Positions 27,006-40,256 of a stretch of DNA of 64,000 nucleotides are shown piece after piece (position 1 is the stretch's first letter; each line of letters begins with the position of its first letter). Under the pieces are notes generated by a model. It saw only the letters and a program-made list of their open reading frames with translations, was not told the origin of the DNA and did not search any database. Origin of the DNA: G963422565 sp963422565 (GTDB lineage: Bacteria > Pseudomonadota > Alphaproteobacteria > MPNO01); assembly GCA_963422565.1 (NCBI GenBank), contig OY730228.1:2542001-2606000 (forward strand), in the 5' to 3' direction. The translations under genes and the position numbers were made by a program.

Positions 27006-27980
27006 ATGAACATGCCACGCTTCACGCCGATCGCCGCCGCGGTCGCCGCCATGCTCTGGGCGCCCGTGGCCGGCGCCGCCGAGGCGAGCCTCAAGCTCGT
27101 CTCGATGCTGCCCAAGAAGACGCCGATCGGCCAGACCTTCGACGGATTCATCACCCGGCTCAACGCGGCCCACGCGGGCGTCTTCCGGATCGACTGGCGC
27201 GGCGGGCCGGAGGTGGTGCCCCAGTTCAAGCAGCCCAACGCCGTCCGCCTCGGCTCGGTGGACATGACGCTGACCAGCCCGAGCTACGCCAACGGCATCC
27301 TCGCCGTCTCCGGGTCGGCCAACTACTCCAACAAGACCTATGACGAGATCAAGGCGACCGGCTATCTCGACTATATGGCCGAGCTGCACGCCACCAAGGG
27401 GCTGGTCTATATCGGCGAGTTGCCGGTCACGGCGCTCCGCTTCCACGTCTTTCTACGCGATCCGATCGAACGGCTAGCCGATTTCCAGGGGTTGAGGATC
27501 CGCGTCTTCCCGGCGATCTCGGCGGCGGTCGGGGCGCTCGGGGCCGCACCGCTGGTGCTGCCGATGCCCGAAATCTACACCGCGATGGAGCGCGGCATCG
27601 TCGGCGGCTTCGTGACCGGCGTCTCGGGCGCGGCGAAGCAGTACAAGGAGCTGTTGGGGGCCTATGTCTCGCCCGGCTTCTACCGCGCGACGTTCCACTT
27701 CCTCGCCAACCCTCGGTCCTGGAACAAGCTGCCCGAGGCCACCCGGGCCAGGATCGTCGACTTCGTCCGCAACGTCGACCCGCCGACCTACGAGGCGAGC
27801 TGGGCGGCGAGCCTCGAGGGCGGCTACCGCGATCTCGCGGAGGCAGGCGTGAAGGAGGTGCGGTTCCCGACCGAGGAGGAGGCGAAGTACGAGAAGATGG
27901 TCCTCGACGCCGCCTGGGCCGCCGTCCGCAAGAAGGCCCCGGAAGAGGGCGCGCGGCTCCAGTCGATGCTGATGAAATAG
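27006..27980 (+). CDS. TRAP transporter solute-binding protein (DctP family)
   Basis: A 324-residue periplasmic protein with a signal peptide (residues 1-25, ending VAGAAE) and the DctP fold: RLGSVDMTLTSPSY in the first half and FQGLRIRVFPAISAAVGALG followed by EIYTAMERGIVGGFV in the second. The conserved Arg (in GLRIRV) that binds a substrate carboxylate is present, so the ligand is probably an organic acid. The two membrane subunits follow directly. Confidence 0.93.
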   Translation: MNMPRFTPIAAAVAAMLWAPVAGAAEASLKLVSMLPKKTPIGQTFDGFITRLNAAHAGVFRIDWRGGPEVVPQFKQPNAVRLGSVDMTLTSPSYANGILAVSGSANYSNKTYDEIKATGYLDYMAELHATKGLVYIGELPVTALRFHVFLRDPIERLADFQGLRIRVFPAISAAVGALGAAPLVLPMPEIYTAMERGIVGGFVTGVSGAAKQYKELLGAYVSPGFYRATFHFLANPRSWNKLPEATRARIVDFVRNVDPPTYEASWAASLEGGYRDLAEAGVKEVRFPTEEEAKYEKMVLDAAWAAVRKKAPEEGARLQSMLMK

Positions 27981-28031
27981 GCCGCGCCGCCTGGCAGGGC
28001 GGGCCGGCGGCGGCGCGGAAGGGCGGGGATC

Positions 28032-28547
28032 GTGGACGGATTCGCCGCCCGCGCGGGCAGGTGGTTCGATCGGCTGAACCGTCTGCTCGCCGCCGTTGCC
28101 TGCGCGCTTCTGGTCCTGATCGCGCTCGCCATCTGCGTCGAGATTTTCGGTCGGGCGGCCTTCGACCTGACCAACCCCTGGCTGGTCGAGCTCAGCGAGA
28201 TCACGCTGCTGTTCGTCACCTTTCTCGGCGCGGCCTGGGTGCTGGGCAGGGACCGGCACGTCGCGATCGACCTGCTGATCGACCGCCTCGACGCGAAGGC
28301 CGCGCGGTATCTGCATTGCGCGCTCGCCCTCGCCTCCGCCGCGGCCTGCTTCGTCGTCGCCTGGTTCGGGGCGCTGACCGTGATCGACCAGTTCGAGAAC
28401 GATATCCGCGAGCCGACGATGATGGCGCCCCTGACCTTCTGGATCACCGCGATCATCCCCTTCGGTCTGACGCTGCTGGGTATCCAGTTCCTGCGCCGGG
28501 GGGCGCGCGCGGCCAAGGGGCGGCCGCTCGCGATCGATCGGCGATAG
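28032..28547 (+). CDS. TRAP transporter small membrane subunit (DctQ family)
   Basis: A 171-residue protein with four membrane spans and the DctQ pattern NPWLVELSEITLLFVTFLGA followed by RDRHVAIDLL. It forms the membrane complex with DctM, encoded 18 bases downstream. It starts 51 bases after the DctP gene; the initiator is a GTG. Confidence 0.92.
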   Translation: MDGFAARAGRWFDRLNRLLAAVACALLVLIALAICVEIFGRAAFDLTNPWLVELSEITLLFVTFLGAAWVLGRDRHVAIDLLIDRLDAKAARYLHCALALASAAACFVVAWFGALTVIDQFENDIREPTMMAPLTFWITAIIPFGLTLLGIQFLRRGARAAKGRPLAIDRR

Positions 28548-28565
28548 CCGGTCGGGTCGGCGGGG

Positions 28566-29879
28566 ATGGAGTGGTGGGAGGCCTTTCTGGTCATCATGGG
28601 CGCGCTGTTCGCGCTCATGTTCAGCGGGCTTCCGGTCGCCTTCGCCTTCCTGATCGTCAACCTCGTCGGCGCCTATCTGTTCTTCGGCGGCCTGCCGGGC
28701 ATGTTCCAGCTCGTCATCCAGATCTCCGAGTCGCTCACCTCCTTCACCCTGGTGCCGGTGGCGCTGTTCCTGCTGATGGGCGAGATCATGTTCCACTCGG
28801 GGATCGGCTTCGATCTCCTCGACACGCTGGACAAGTGGTTCGGCCGCCTCAAGGGCCGGCTGGCGCTGATGGCCGTCGGCGGCGGGGTGCTGTTCTCGGC
28901 GCTCACCGGCAACAGCATGGGGAGCATCGCGCTCCTCGGCTCGACGCTGGTGCCGGAGATGGAGCGGCGGGGCTACGGCAAGCCGATGTCGCTCGGCCCG
29001 ATCCTGGGCAGCGGCGGCCTCGCGATCATGATCCCGCCGAGCGGGCTCGCGGTCCTGCTGGGCGTCGTCGCCGAGCTGTCGATCGGCAGGATTCTGATCG
29101 CCATCATCCTCCCCGGCATCATCATGGCCGCCCTCTACGCGCTCTATATCCTCGGCCGCTGCGCGATCGACCCCGACGCGGCGCCGGCCTTCGACATCGC
29201 CCCGACGCCCTGGCCGGTGAAGCTGCGCGCGGGCGCGCTGCACATCCTTCCCGTCGGCTTCATCATCTTCATGGTCGTGGGCGTGATCTTCGTCGGCCTC
29301 GCCACGCCGAGCGAGTCGGCGGCCTCCGGCGCCCTCGCGACCTTTCTGCTGGCGCTGGCGCGTGGCCGCATGAGCCGGGACGTGTTCCGCCGCGCGGTCG
29401 TCGGCAGCCTCGAGATTTCGGTCATGCTGCTGCTGATCATCTCGGGCGCGCTCGCCTTCACCCAGATGCTCGCCTTCACCGGGGCGACGGAAGGGCTGGT
29501 GAACACGGTGCTGAGCGCCGAGGCCGGCCCGATCACGGTGATCGGGCTGATGATCCTGACCGTGATCCTGCTCGGCATGGTCATGGGGCCGGTGCCGATC
29601 ATGCTGGTAACCCTGCCGGTCTTCGTACCGGTGGTCGAGACGCTTGGCTACGACCCGATCTGGTTCGCGGTGCTCTATCTGATCGCCCTCGAGACCGGAG
29701 CGACCTCGCCGCCCTTCGGGGCAGGGCTGTTCGTGATGAAGGGCGTCGCGCCCCAGGGCACCACGATGGGCGAGATCTACCGCGCCGCGGTGCCCTTCCT
29801 GATCTGCGACCTGCTGGCGATTCTGGTCGTGCTCGCCTTCCCGGCCCTGGTTGCCTGGCCGGTCGCCCAGATGTCCTGA
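28566..29879 (+). CDS. TRAP transporter large membrane subunit (DctM family)
   Basis: A 437-residue protein with about twelve membrane spans. It has the DctM features SGLPVAFAFL at the start, LTGNSMGSIALLGSTLVPEM, and GLATPSESAASGA in the second half. It is the ion-coupled permease of the TRAP system. It ends 4 bases before an open frame that leads into the flavin monooxygenase gene, so transport and catabolic genes are probably one operon. Confidence 0.94.
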   Translation: MEWWEAFLVIMGALFALMFSGLPVAFAFLIVNLVGAYLFFGGLPGMFQLVIQISESLTSFTLVPVALFLLMGEIMFHSGIGFDLLDTLDKWFGRLKGRLALMAVGGGVLFSALTGNSMGSIALLGSTLVPEMERRGYGKPMSLGPILGSGGLAIMIPPSGLAVLLGVVAELSIGRILIAIILPGIIMAALYALYILGRCAIDPDAAPAFDIAPTPWPVKLRAGALHILPVGFIIFMVVGVIFVGLATPSESAASGALATFLLALARGRMSRDVFRRAVVGSLEISVMLLLIISGALAFTQMLAFTGATEGLVNTVLSAEAGPITVIGLMILTVILLGMVMGPVPIMLVTLPVFVPVVETLGYDPIWFAVLYLIALETGATSPPFGAGLFVMKGVAPQGTTMGEIYRAAVPFLICDLLAILVVLAFPALVAWPVAQMS

Positions 29880-29957
29880 CCGATGCCGCTCGCCTTGCGG
29901 GCAGGGGGCGCCGCCTGTATCAGAACGACGGGGCGGGAAGCGGGCAAGGACGGGGCC

Positions 29958-31160
29958 ATGGCCGGTTCGGCGGAGCGAATCCTGATCGCCGGCGGCGGGC
30001 CGGTCGGGGCTTGCGCGGCCTATCTGCTGGCGCGCCGGGGGATTCCGGTCACGCTCGTCGAGGAGGAACGGGGCGCGGTCTTCGACTACCGCGCATCGAC
30101 GTTCCATCCGCCGACGCTGGATCTGCTGGAGGCGTGCGGGGCGACCGAGGCGTTGCTGGGAATGGGGCTGATCTGCCCGGTATGGCAGTTCCGCGACCGC
30201 CGGGAGGGCGCGGTCGCCGAGTTCGACCTGTCGCTGCTGGATCGGGACACGCGCCATCCCTACCGGCTCCAATGCGAGCAGTTCAAGCTCGTCGGCTGGC
30301 TCTACGAGCGGCTGGCCGCGCTCGATACGGCCGAGCTGCTCTTCGGCCATCGGGTCACCGGCGTCTCCCAGGACGGGGAGCGCATCGAGATCGCGGCGGA
30401 GGGCGCCGACGGCCGGGCCTCGCGGGCCGGGCGCTGGCTGATCGCCGCCGACGGCGGCCGGTCGGCCCTGCGCCGGCTCCTCGATATCCCCTTCGACGGC
30501 TACACCCACCCCGAGCATTTCCTGGTCGCCGGCACGCGGTTCGACTTCAAATCGGCGATGCCGGGCATCTGCTCGGTGAACTACACGGCCGACCCCGAGG
30601 AATGGTTCCTGCTGCTCGAGATCCCCGACATGTGGCGCGTGGTCGTCCCCGTCCCCCCGTCGGTGGAGGCCGACGACGCCGTTTCGGACGGCTATGTCCA
30701 GTCCTGCCTCGAGAATCTCCTGCCGCGGTCCGAGCCCTACGAGATCGTCGTCCGCGCGATCTACCGGGTGAGCCAACGGGTCGCCCGGCGCTATCGCCGC
30801 GGCCGCGCCTTCCTGGCCGGCGACGCGGCGCATATCAACAATCCGCTGGGCGGCATGGGGTTGAACGGCGGGCTGCACGACGCGGTGAGCCTGTGCGGCC
30901 GGCTGGCCGATGTCTGGCACGGGCGGGCGGGCGAGGACGCCCTCGACGGCTACGAGGCCCAGCGCCGGCCCGAAGCCGTCGATGCGATCAACGCGATCAC
31001 CGAACGCAACAAGAAGCTGATGGAAGAGCGCGACCCGGAAGTCCGCGCGCGCAACCTTGCCGACTGGCGCGCGCTGGCCGCCGATCGCGAACGCTGCTAC
31101 CGCTATCTGCTCGAGACCTCGATGATCGGCTCGCTGCGCCGATCGGGCATGCTCGCCTGA
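29958..31160 (+). CDS. FAD-dependent aromatic-type monooxygenase
   Basis: A 400-residue class A flavoprotein monooxygenase. It has the dinucleotide-binding ILIAGGGPVGACAAYLLA at residues 8-25, a mid-protein DG-type motif (WLIAADGGRSALRRLL, about 162) and the FAD-binding FLAGDAAHINNPLGGMGL (about 285). Relatives hydroxylate phenols and related rings using NAD(P)H and oxygen. I chose ATG 29958, just ahead of the flavin motif; the frame is open back to 29883. It follows the TRAP genes and precedes the TPP decarboxylase genes, so the imported acid may be oxidized here. Confidence 0.88.
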   Translation: MAGSAERILIAGGGPVGACAAYLLARRGIPVTLVEEERGAVFDYRASTFHPPTLDLLEACGATEALLGMGLICPVWQFRDRREGAVAEFDLSLLDRDTRHPYRLQCEQFKLVGWLYERLAALDTAELLFGHRVTGVSQDGERIEIAAEGADGRASRAGRWLIAADGGRSALRRLLDIPFDGYTHPEHFLVAGTRFDFKSAMPGICSVNYTADPEEWFLLLEIPDMWRVVVPVPPSVEADDAVSDGYVQSCLENLLPRSEPYEIVVRAIYRVSQRVARRYRRGRAFLAGDAAHINNPLGGMGLNGGLHDAVSLCGRLADVWHGRAGEDALDGYEAQRRPEAVDAINAITERNKKLMEERDPEVRARNLADWRALAADRERCYRYLLETSMIGSLRRSGMLA

Positions 31161-31209
31161 TGCGGGCCGGGCCCGGATCCCCGGCGCTGCGCCGATCCCG
31201 GAGGCGGCG

Positions 31210-31737
31210 ATGACCGGCGGCGCCGCGCCGGATTGGCCGGACCGGATCCATGGCGTGCTCGACACCCTCGGCGTCCGACAGGTCGTCTTCGTCCCGGACG
31301 CCGGCCATCAGCGGCTGATCGCGCGCTGCCAGGCGGACAACCGGATGCTGGCGGTCGGGCTGACCGGCGAGCAGGAGGGCGTCGCCCAGCTCGGCGGCGC
31401 TTGGCTCGGCGGCGACCGGGGCGTCCTGCTGATGCAGTCGAGCGGGGTCGGCAACTGCATCAACATGCTGGGCTTCGTCCGGGAATGCCGCATCCCGCTG
31501 CTGATGCTGGTGACGATGCGCGGCGATTGGGGCGAGTTCAACCCCTGGCAGGTGCCGATGGGTCAGTCGACCGCCGCTGTTCTCGAGGCCGCCGGCGTCA
31601 TCGTCAAGACGGTCGACGAGGCGGACCGGGCGGCCGAGACGGTCCATGCCGCCGGACGCCTCGCCTTCGACTCCTGCCGCGCCGTCGCCGTGCTCATCGC
31701 CCAGCGCGTGGTCGGCTTCAAGGACTGGAACGAATGA
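31210..31737 (+). CDS. TPP-dependent decarboxylase alpha chain (sulfopyruvate decarboxylase ComD-like)
   Basis: A 175-residue protein corresponding to the PYR domain of a thiamine diphosphate enzyme. The catalytic glutamate is in LTGEQEGVAQLGGAW (about residue 58). It matches the alpha chain of split enzymes such as sulfopyruvate and phosphonopyruvate decarboxylases. It overlaps the beta-chain gene by ATGA, and the two must assemble to make an active site. The exact 2-oxo acid is unknown. Confidence 0.88.
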   Translation: MTGGAAPDWPDRIHGVLDTLGVRQVVFVPDAGHQRLIARCQADNRMLAVGLTGEQEGVAQLGGAWLGGDRGVLLMQSSGVGNCINMLGFVRECRIPLLMLVTMRGDWGEFNPWQVPMGQSTAAVLEAAGVIVKTVDEADRAAETVHAAGRLAFDSCRAVAVLIAQRVVGFKDWNE

Positions 31738-32318
31738 GCGCGCTCGACCGCCGCGATGCCGTCGCGCGCCTCCTCGCCGGGCGCGGCGCCGCCCTGGTGG
31801 TCACCGGGCTGGGCGCGCCGAGCTGGGACGCCGCCGCGGCCGGCGACGATCCGAAGAACTTCTACATGTGGGGGGGCATGGGCGGCGCGGCGATGGTCGG
31901 CCTCGGCCTTGCCGCGGCGCAGCCGGCGTGCCGGGTGGTGGTGATCACCGGCGACGGCGAGATGCTGATGGGGCTCGGCAGCCTGGCGACGATCGCGGTG
32001 GCGGCGCCCGCCAACCTCGCCGTCGTGGTCGTCGACAACGAGCGCTACGGCGAGACCGGCATGCAGGAGACCCACACCGCCCACGGGGTCGATCTCGCGG
32101 AGATGGCGCGGGCGGCGGGTTTCCCGGTGGCGATGACGGTGGACGACGACGCCGGGCTGGCGGCCGCTCTCCCGATCGTCTACGACCGTGGCGGCCCGGT
32201 CTTCGCCGTCCTCAAGGTGTCGAGGGCGCCGCACAGGAACGTGCTTCCGCCGCGCGACGGGCCGCTGCTGCGCAGCCGCTTCCGCCGCGCGCTCCTCGGC
32301 CCGGAGGCGGACGGGTAG
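31734..32318 (+). CDS. TPP-dependent decarboxylase beta chain (sulfopyruvate decarboxylase ComE-like)
   Basis: A 194-residue protein corresponding to the TPP-binding PP domain. The thiamine diphosphate/magnesium motif runs from GDGEMLMGLGSLATIAV to the Asn in VVVDNERYGETG (about residues 78-110). The start FYMWGGMGGAAMVGLGLA is typical of ComE/phosphonopyruvate decarboxylase beta chains. It is translationally coupled to the alpha chain. It probably decarboxylates a short 2-oxo acid to an aldehyde in the pathway served by the TRAP transporter. Confidence 0.88.
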   Translation: MSALDRRDAVARLLAGRGAALVVTGLGAPSWDAAAAGDDPKNFYMWGGMGGAAMVGLGLAAAQPACRVVVITGDGEMLMGLGSLATIAVAAPANLAVVVVDNERYGETGMQETHTAHGVDLAEMARAAGFPVAMTVDDDAGLAAALPIVYDRGGPVFAVLKVSRAPHRNVLPPRDGPLLRSRFRRALLGPEADG

Positions 32319-32425
32319 GGCGGAGGCCGGCCGAGGCATGGGCGGTCGGCGCTTCGCCCCGTTCCGCGCCGTTCCGAAATGGTCTAGACTCCGTTCCGGT
32401 TTCACCCTGTGGAGGAGGTCGGCCC

Positions 32426-32743
32426 ATGGCGGTCACCGCTATCGTTCGGTTCACGCTGCCCGAAGGAAAGACCCGGGAGGAGATGGCCGCGGCCTTCGAG
32501 CGGTCGGCGCCGCTCTATCGGGGCGTCGAGGGGCTGGTCCGCAAATACTATCTGCTGTCCGAGGATGTCCGGACCGGAGGCGGGGTCTATCTGTTCGAGT
32601 CGCGCGCCGACGCCGACCGGCTCCATGACGACGCCTGGCGGGCGGGGCTGCGCGAGCGGCTGGGTGTCGAGCCGACGATCGAGTATTTCGAGTCGCCGGT
32701 CATCGTCGACAACGAGGCCGGCGCGATCGCGACTGCCGCCTGA
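32426..32743 (+). CDS. YdhR-like small monooxygenase-fold protein
   Basis: A 105-residue dimeric alpha-beta-barrel protein resembling the YdhR family (VTAIVRFTLPEGKTREEM, LVRKYYLLSEDVRTGGGVYLF). Relatives are cofactor-free monooxygenases or binding proteins with unclear substrates. The start has GGAGGAGG about 8 bases upstream. It is the last gene before the rRNA operon and lies 107 bases after the decarboxylase genes, probably with its own promoter. Confidence 0.82.
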   Translation: MAVTAIVRFTLPEGKTREEMAAAFERSAPLYRGVEGLVRKYYLLSEDVRTGGGVYLFESRADADRLHDDAWRAGLRERLGVEPTIEYFESPVIVDNEAGAIATAA

Positions 32744-32787
32744 GCCCGCCTTGCCGCGGAATTCCGCGGCAAGGGCGAAAAAATTTG

Positions 32788-32817
32788 TTGACGCGCATCG
32801 GCAGGGTCGCGTATAAG
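32788..32817 (+). promoter_or_regulatory. rRNA operon promoter
   Basis: A -35 box TTGACG (32788-32793) and a -10 box TATAAG (32812-32817) stand 18 bases apart, preceded by an A-rich stretch that could serve as an UP element. Downstream, before the 16S gene, CGCTCTTTG near 32855 resembles a boxA antitermination site. Confidence 0.75.
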
Positions 32818-33035
32818 CGAATTTCTGCGGCGCTGAACGACGCGCCGCGTGATCGCTCTTTGCCCTTGTGGCCGGCGGTCTGTTGTTTGACATTGTGAAT
32901 TACGGAAGGGATGCGCAGGCGGCGGCGCGAAGGAATGAGCCGTCTCCGCAAGTTGCGCATCCTACATGCGTACGTTTGACGGACTCGGCTCTCGTCTGAC
33001 CCGCGGCGCGCGAGCGCTGCGGGGAGGTAAGCCTA

Positions 33036-34542
<1,507 letters not shown>

Positions 34543-34693
34543 TCCGGCGCTCCCTTCGGGGAACTCCGGTTTACCTTACAATACCGCGCGCCGCCGCCGG
34601 TGCATCCCTTCCGTATCCGAGCGCCGACCGCCGTCTCGCGCACCGCCAGCTGCGGCAGCGAATCGGCAGCGGCCGGCCGGGAGCGGAGGCCCA

Positions 34694-34771
<78 letters not shown>

Positions 34772-34807
34772 GCCGCGTCCGGCGCGTCCGCGCCGACACG
34801 CCGGTCG

Positions 34808-34883
34808 GGGGGTGTAGCTCAGTCGGGAGAGCGCCTGCTTTGCAAGCAGGAGGTCATCGGTTCGAATCCGTTCACCTCCACCA
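34808..34883 (+). tRNA. tRNA-Ala (anticodon TGC)
   Basis: A cloverleaf with acceptor GGGGGTG pairing CACCTCC, anticodon TGC at 34841-34843, and an encoded CCA. The T stem (ATCGG with CCGTT) has one T-T mismatch, which is slightly unusual but does not break the fold. Confidence 0.95.
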
Positions 34884-35170
34884 AGGTGCCGGCCCGTCGC
34901 GGGTCGGCAAGCGCTCGGATGTCGGAACTTCGAGGAACGTGCCGAGATGCCGGTGCGGGGCGGCGCCCCGCAGGCGGTTCGGCGTTGCGCCGGCATTGCC
35001 GGTCCGGGTTCCGTCCCGGGTTTTTTGTCATTGTGAAAGGAATATGCGATCTGCCGTTGCGGCGGGGAGGCGATCGACGGCCCGAAGGGCTGGCGCTCGG
35101 CGGACCTGCGGCGGCGGCGAAGCTGCGGAAGCGTCATGGGCCGGGTTGATCCCTGCGCATGACGGTAAAG
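34884..35170 (+). other. tRNA-Ala to 23S spacer
   Basis: About 290 bases of rRNA spacer. It contains no gene; its last part (35143-35165) is the 5' arm of the 23S processing stem. Confidence 0.7.
35143..35165 (+). other. 5' arm of the 23S precursor processing stem
   Basis: These bases pair with 37928-37950 on the far side of the 23S gene. The inner 12 bases (TGCGCATGACGG with CCGTCATGCGCA) pair perfectly and the outer part pairs with few mismatches. Such stems are cut by RNase III to release pre-23S rRNA. Confidence 0.8.
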
Positions 35171-37924
<2,754 letters not shown>

Positions 37925-37990
37925 TGACCGTCATGCGCAGCGGTGAACCCAGCCGCGGGGGCGGCGTCCCCCATTCCGCACGCTTCGACG

Positions 37991-38106
37991 ACCTGGTGGC
38001 TATGGCGAGGGAGCCACACCCGATCCCATCCCGAACTCGGCCGTAAAGACCCTCAGCGCCGATGGTACTGCGTCTTAAGGCGTGGGAGAGTAGGTCGCCG
38101 CCAGGT
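37991..38106 (+). rRNA. rrf: 5S ribosomal RNA
   Basis: About 116 bases. The terminal helix ACCTGGTGGC pairs with GCCGCCAGGT, and the conserved CCGAACTCGG loop C segment is present. It lies 66 bases after the 23S gene. Confidence 0.95.
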
Positions 38107-38161
38107 CTTCCAAGCGCGCGGCCGCGCAGCGCATATTCCGGTCACGCCCGACAGAATTCGA

Positions 38162-38238
<77 letters not shown>

Positions 38239-38242
38239 AAGT

Positions 38243-38275
38243 AAACGCCGCCAAGGTGATATCTTGGCGGCGTTT
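38243..38275 (+). terminator. Rho-independent terminator after tRNA-fMet
   Basis: A perfect 13-base stem (AAACGCCGCCAAG with CTTGGCGGCGTTT) around a 7-base loop, followed by a T-rich stretch. It now ends the rRNA operon. It lies inside the island boundary, so it arrived with the island or was acquired for it. Confidence 0.85.
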
Positions 38276-38483
38276 GCATTTTATGCAGGCTCTTACGAAA
38301 TGGGCCTCGGAATATCCTTGGAACGGAATTTAGAAAACTCAGTGTACTGCGCAGACTGACGGTGCGCAGTATGCATCTGCCGAAGACCACAGGCTACGCG
38401 AGGTGACTGCCCAAGACCTGTGCGCATTCGCGCCTGACCGAACGATATTGTCCTACGATTTCCCCGTGCAGCCCGTTGTCGCA

Positions 38484-39280
38484 CTACAACCATCCCTGCT
38501 CGCGGAATACGTCGAGATTTACGCAGGGCGGCGCGTACCAGCCGTCCTCCCCGTATCGGGCGCCCATGCTGAACGCCACTTTCTTGTTTCCGTAGGGGAT
38601 CCGAAGCGGCGTCGGCAAACCCCCACTCGCCTGCGCCGTGCTGGCCGCAGGTTCGGTCCGGGTACGCTTCGTCCCGGACGCCCGACGTGATCCCGTCGCT
38701 TTCGTCCTCTCGGTTCCCGGTCGGCGTCTTCCCGTTTCGCGCGGCTTCTCCCTCCGTGAGGCCGCGCCGTCGTTCGAATTCGCTGCCTCCCCCCACCCGG
38801 CGCTGCACCTCGGCGCATGCTCATCGAGGAACGCCCGGCACAGCGCCGCCGACTTCGTGTATCCGGCTGGCGGCTTGATCCCCTTTCCCTTTGCGATCGA
38901 GGCCGCAAAGTTCCGCATCTTCGCCGTCGGCGGCCGGTCTCCGCCGCCGCCGTCGGCTTCGCCGAGGATCACGTCCTCCCCATCCACGCCGCGCTCCCCG
39001 AGCCGGCCGATGATGCGCCGGGCGGAGTCTCACACCGCATTGATCGCTCCCGTCGTCTTCTGCCGGGGCCGGTCAGCACATCGTCGAGCAGGCACTCCAG
39101 AGCTCCGCCGTCACGTCCGGGTCCACCAGCGCGGGATCGGCCCGCTTCAGCACGCCGAACAGCGCGAAGCCCCGGTCGGTGGGTACGATGTTCTTCCCCT
39201 GCGCCGTCAGGAACCCCTGCTTCTTCAGACCCGTGATGATCTTCCGCCCGCGTCGCTGGCGTGCCGATCCCCCTGGCCTC
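38484..39280 (-). pseudogene. DNA topoisomerase III C-terminal fragment with DUF5710 tail, frameshifted
   Basis: Only about the last 240 residues remain, in three reading frames: GIGTPATRAE, then IITGLKKQGFLTAQGKNIVP and ALFGVLKRADPALVDP, then LECLLDDVLTG, then TAKMRNFAASIAKGKGIKPP and SAALCRAFLDEHAP. The C-terminal stretch MGARYGEDGWYAPP with LDVFREQGWL is a DUF5710 domain. This arrangement is typical of topoisomerase III carried by integrative elements. At least two frameshifts and loss of the catalytic N-terminal part make it inactive. Confidence 0.82.
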
Positions 39281-39499
39281 CCGGAGCCGTGTGGACCCTG
39301 GTCCGGTCCTCGATTCGGCGCACAACCTCGGACCATTGACCCACCTACCCAAGGCCGCGCACCATTCGGTGCTGACTTATGCTGCTCCCATGAAACAAGC
39401 CAAGGTCGAGGCGCCCATGCTCTGGCGTTTCGCGAAGCCGAAGCGGCTCCAGGCGCCACGGGTGGGGCCTGAATTCCGGTCGTCTTTCGGCACCGAAAC

Positions 39500-39715
39500 G
39501 TGCGCTTTCACTTCTTCTCCAACGAAGGAGCGCCTCGGGAGCCGGCTCATATCCACGCGGAAAGCAGTGACGGCGAAGCGAAATTCTGGTTGTATCCAGA
39601 GGTGAGGGTCGCCCGAAGCGCGGGTTACAACCGAAGGCAGCTCTTGGAACTGGCCGAACTGATCGGCCAACGCCGGGAGGAGATCGAGAGAGCGTGGAAT
39701 GAGCATTTCGGTTAG
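39500..39715 (+). CDS. DUF4160 protein
   Basis: A 71-residue protein with the family core AHIHAESSDGEAKFWLYPEV and a helical tail ending AWNEHFG. DUF4160 genes usually pair with DUF2442 genes, as here, in a presumed toxin-antitoxin-like or regulatory unit. Related proteins start nine residues earlier; in that frame the expected ATG is ATT at 39473, so translation may begin at the GTG at 39500 or the gene may be weakened. It overlaps the DUF2442 gene by 17 bases. Confidence 0.75.
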   Translation: MRFHFFSNEGAPREPAHIHAESSDGEAKFWLYPEVRVARSAGYNRRQLLELAELIGQRREEIERAWNEHFG

Positions 39716-39959
39716 AGCAAACAAGCTCTCCTTCGACCGGGACACGATGTGGGTCGAACTGGACGACGGCCGATCGCTCGGGGTGCCCCTGGCGTGGTTC
39801 CCGCGCCTCATGCACGCAACCGCCGATCAGCGGGAAAACTACCGGATCGGCTATTCCGGCAATGGCCTGCACTGGGACGATCTGGACGAGGACATCTCCG
39901 TCGAAGGTCTGCTGATGGGGCGAGGAGACGAGACCCGGGCGGGGTCGCAGGCAGCCTGA
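39699..39959 (+). CDS. DUF2442 protein
   Basis: An 86-residue protein with the family pattern VELDDGRSLGVPLAWFPRL and IGYSGNGLHWDDLDEDISVE. Length and sequence look intact. It starts within the end of the DUF4160 gene, so the two are translated together. The pair is common on mobile elements; the biochemical role is unknown. Confidence 0.85.
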   Translation: MSISVRANKLSFDRDTMWVELDDGRSLGVPLAWFPRLMHATADQRENYRIGYSGNGLHWDDLDEDISVEGLLMGRGDETRAGSQAA

Positions 39960-39990
39960 CCGCCCACACCGGCGAACAGGGTCCCCCGTC

Positions 39991-40096
39991 CTATCCGTTC
40001 ATGGCTTTCTTGAGGGAGATGGCCACGCGGTCCGATGCCCGCTGTAGCGGATCGTCGGCCAAATGCGTGTACCGCGCAGTGGTCTGCGCCTGGGTA
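39991..40096 (-). pseudogene. Tyrosine integrase C-terminal remnant
   Basis: About the last 35 residues of a phage-type tyrosine recombinase are left, including the active-site tyrosine segment QTTARYTHLADDP and the usual tail ASDRVAISLKKAMNG. The preceding LGH-type box is disrupted and nothing upstream matches. It lies about 160 bases from the right attachment repeat, the expected place for the island's own integrase. Confidence 0.8.
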
Positions 40097-40256
40097 TGGG
40101 ACCCTTCCAGAATGCATGCGGAAATCCGCTCCCACAACCCAGAGCCTGCTCCCGCCATCATATGACGACAAGTAACACAGGAAAAGAAATGTATTATCAA
40201 CGCTTTAGTACGTCAATGCATCCTCGTACACGTCCTGACTACAAGCGATGCTCGGC

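Noticed and set aside
27474..31265. 1263-codon minus-strand open frame across the TRAP and monooxygenase genes
   Set aside because: It covers five well-defined plus-strand genes and has a His/Arg/Gln-rich composition typical of antisense shadows.
38403..39339. Plus-strand frames within the island
   Set aside because: They are antisense to the topoisomerase III fragment and lack any family pattern.
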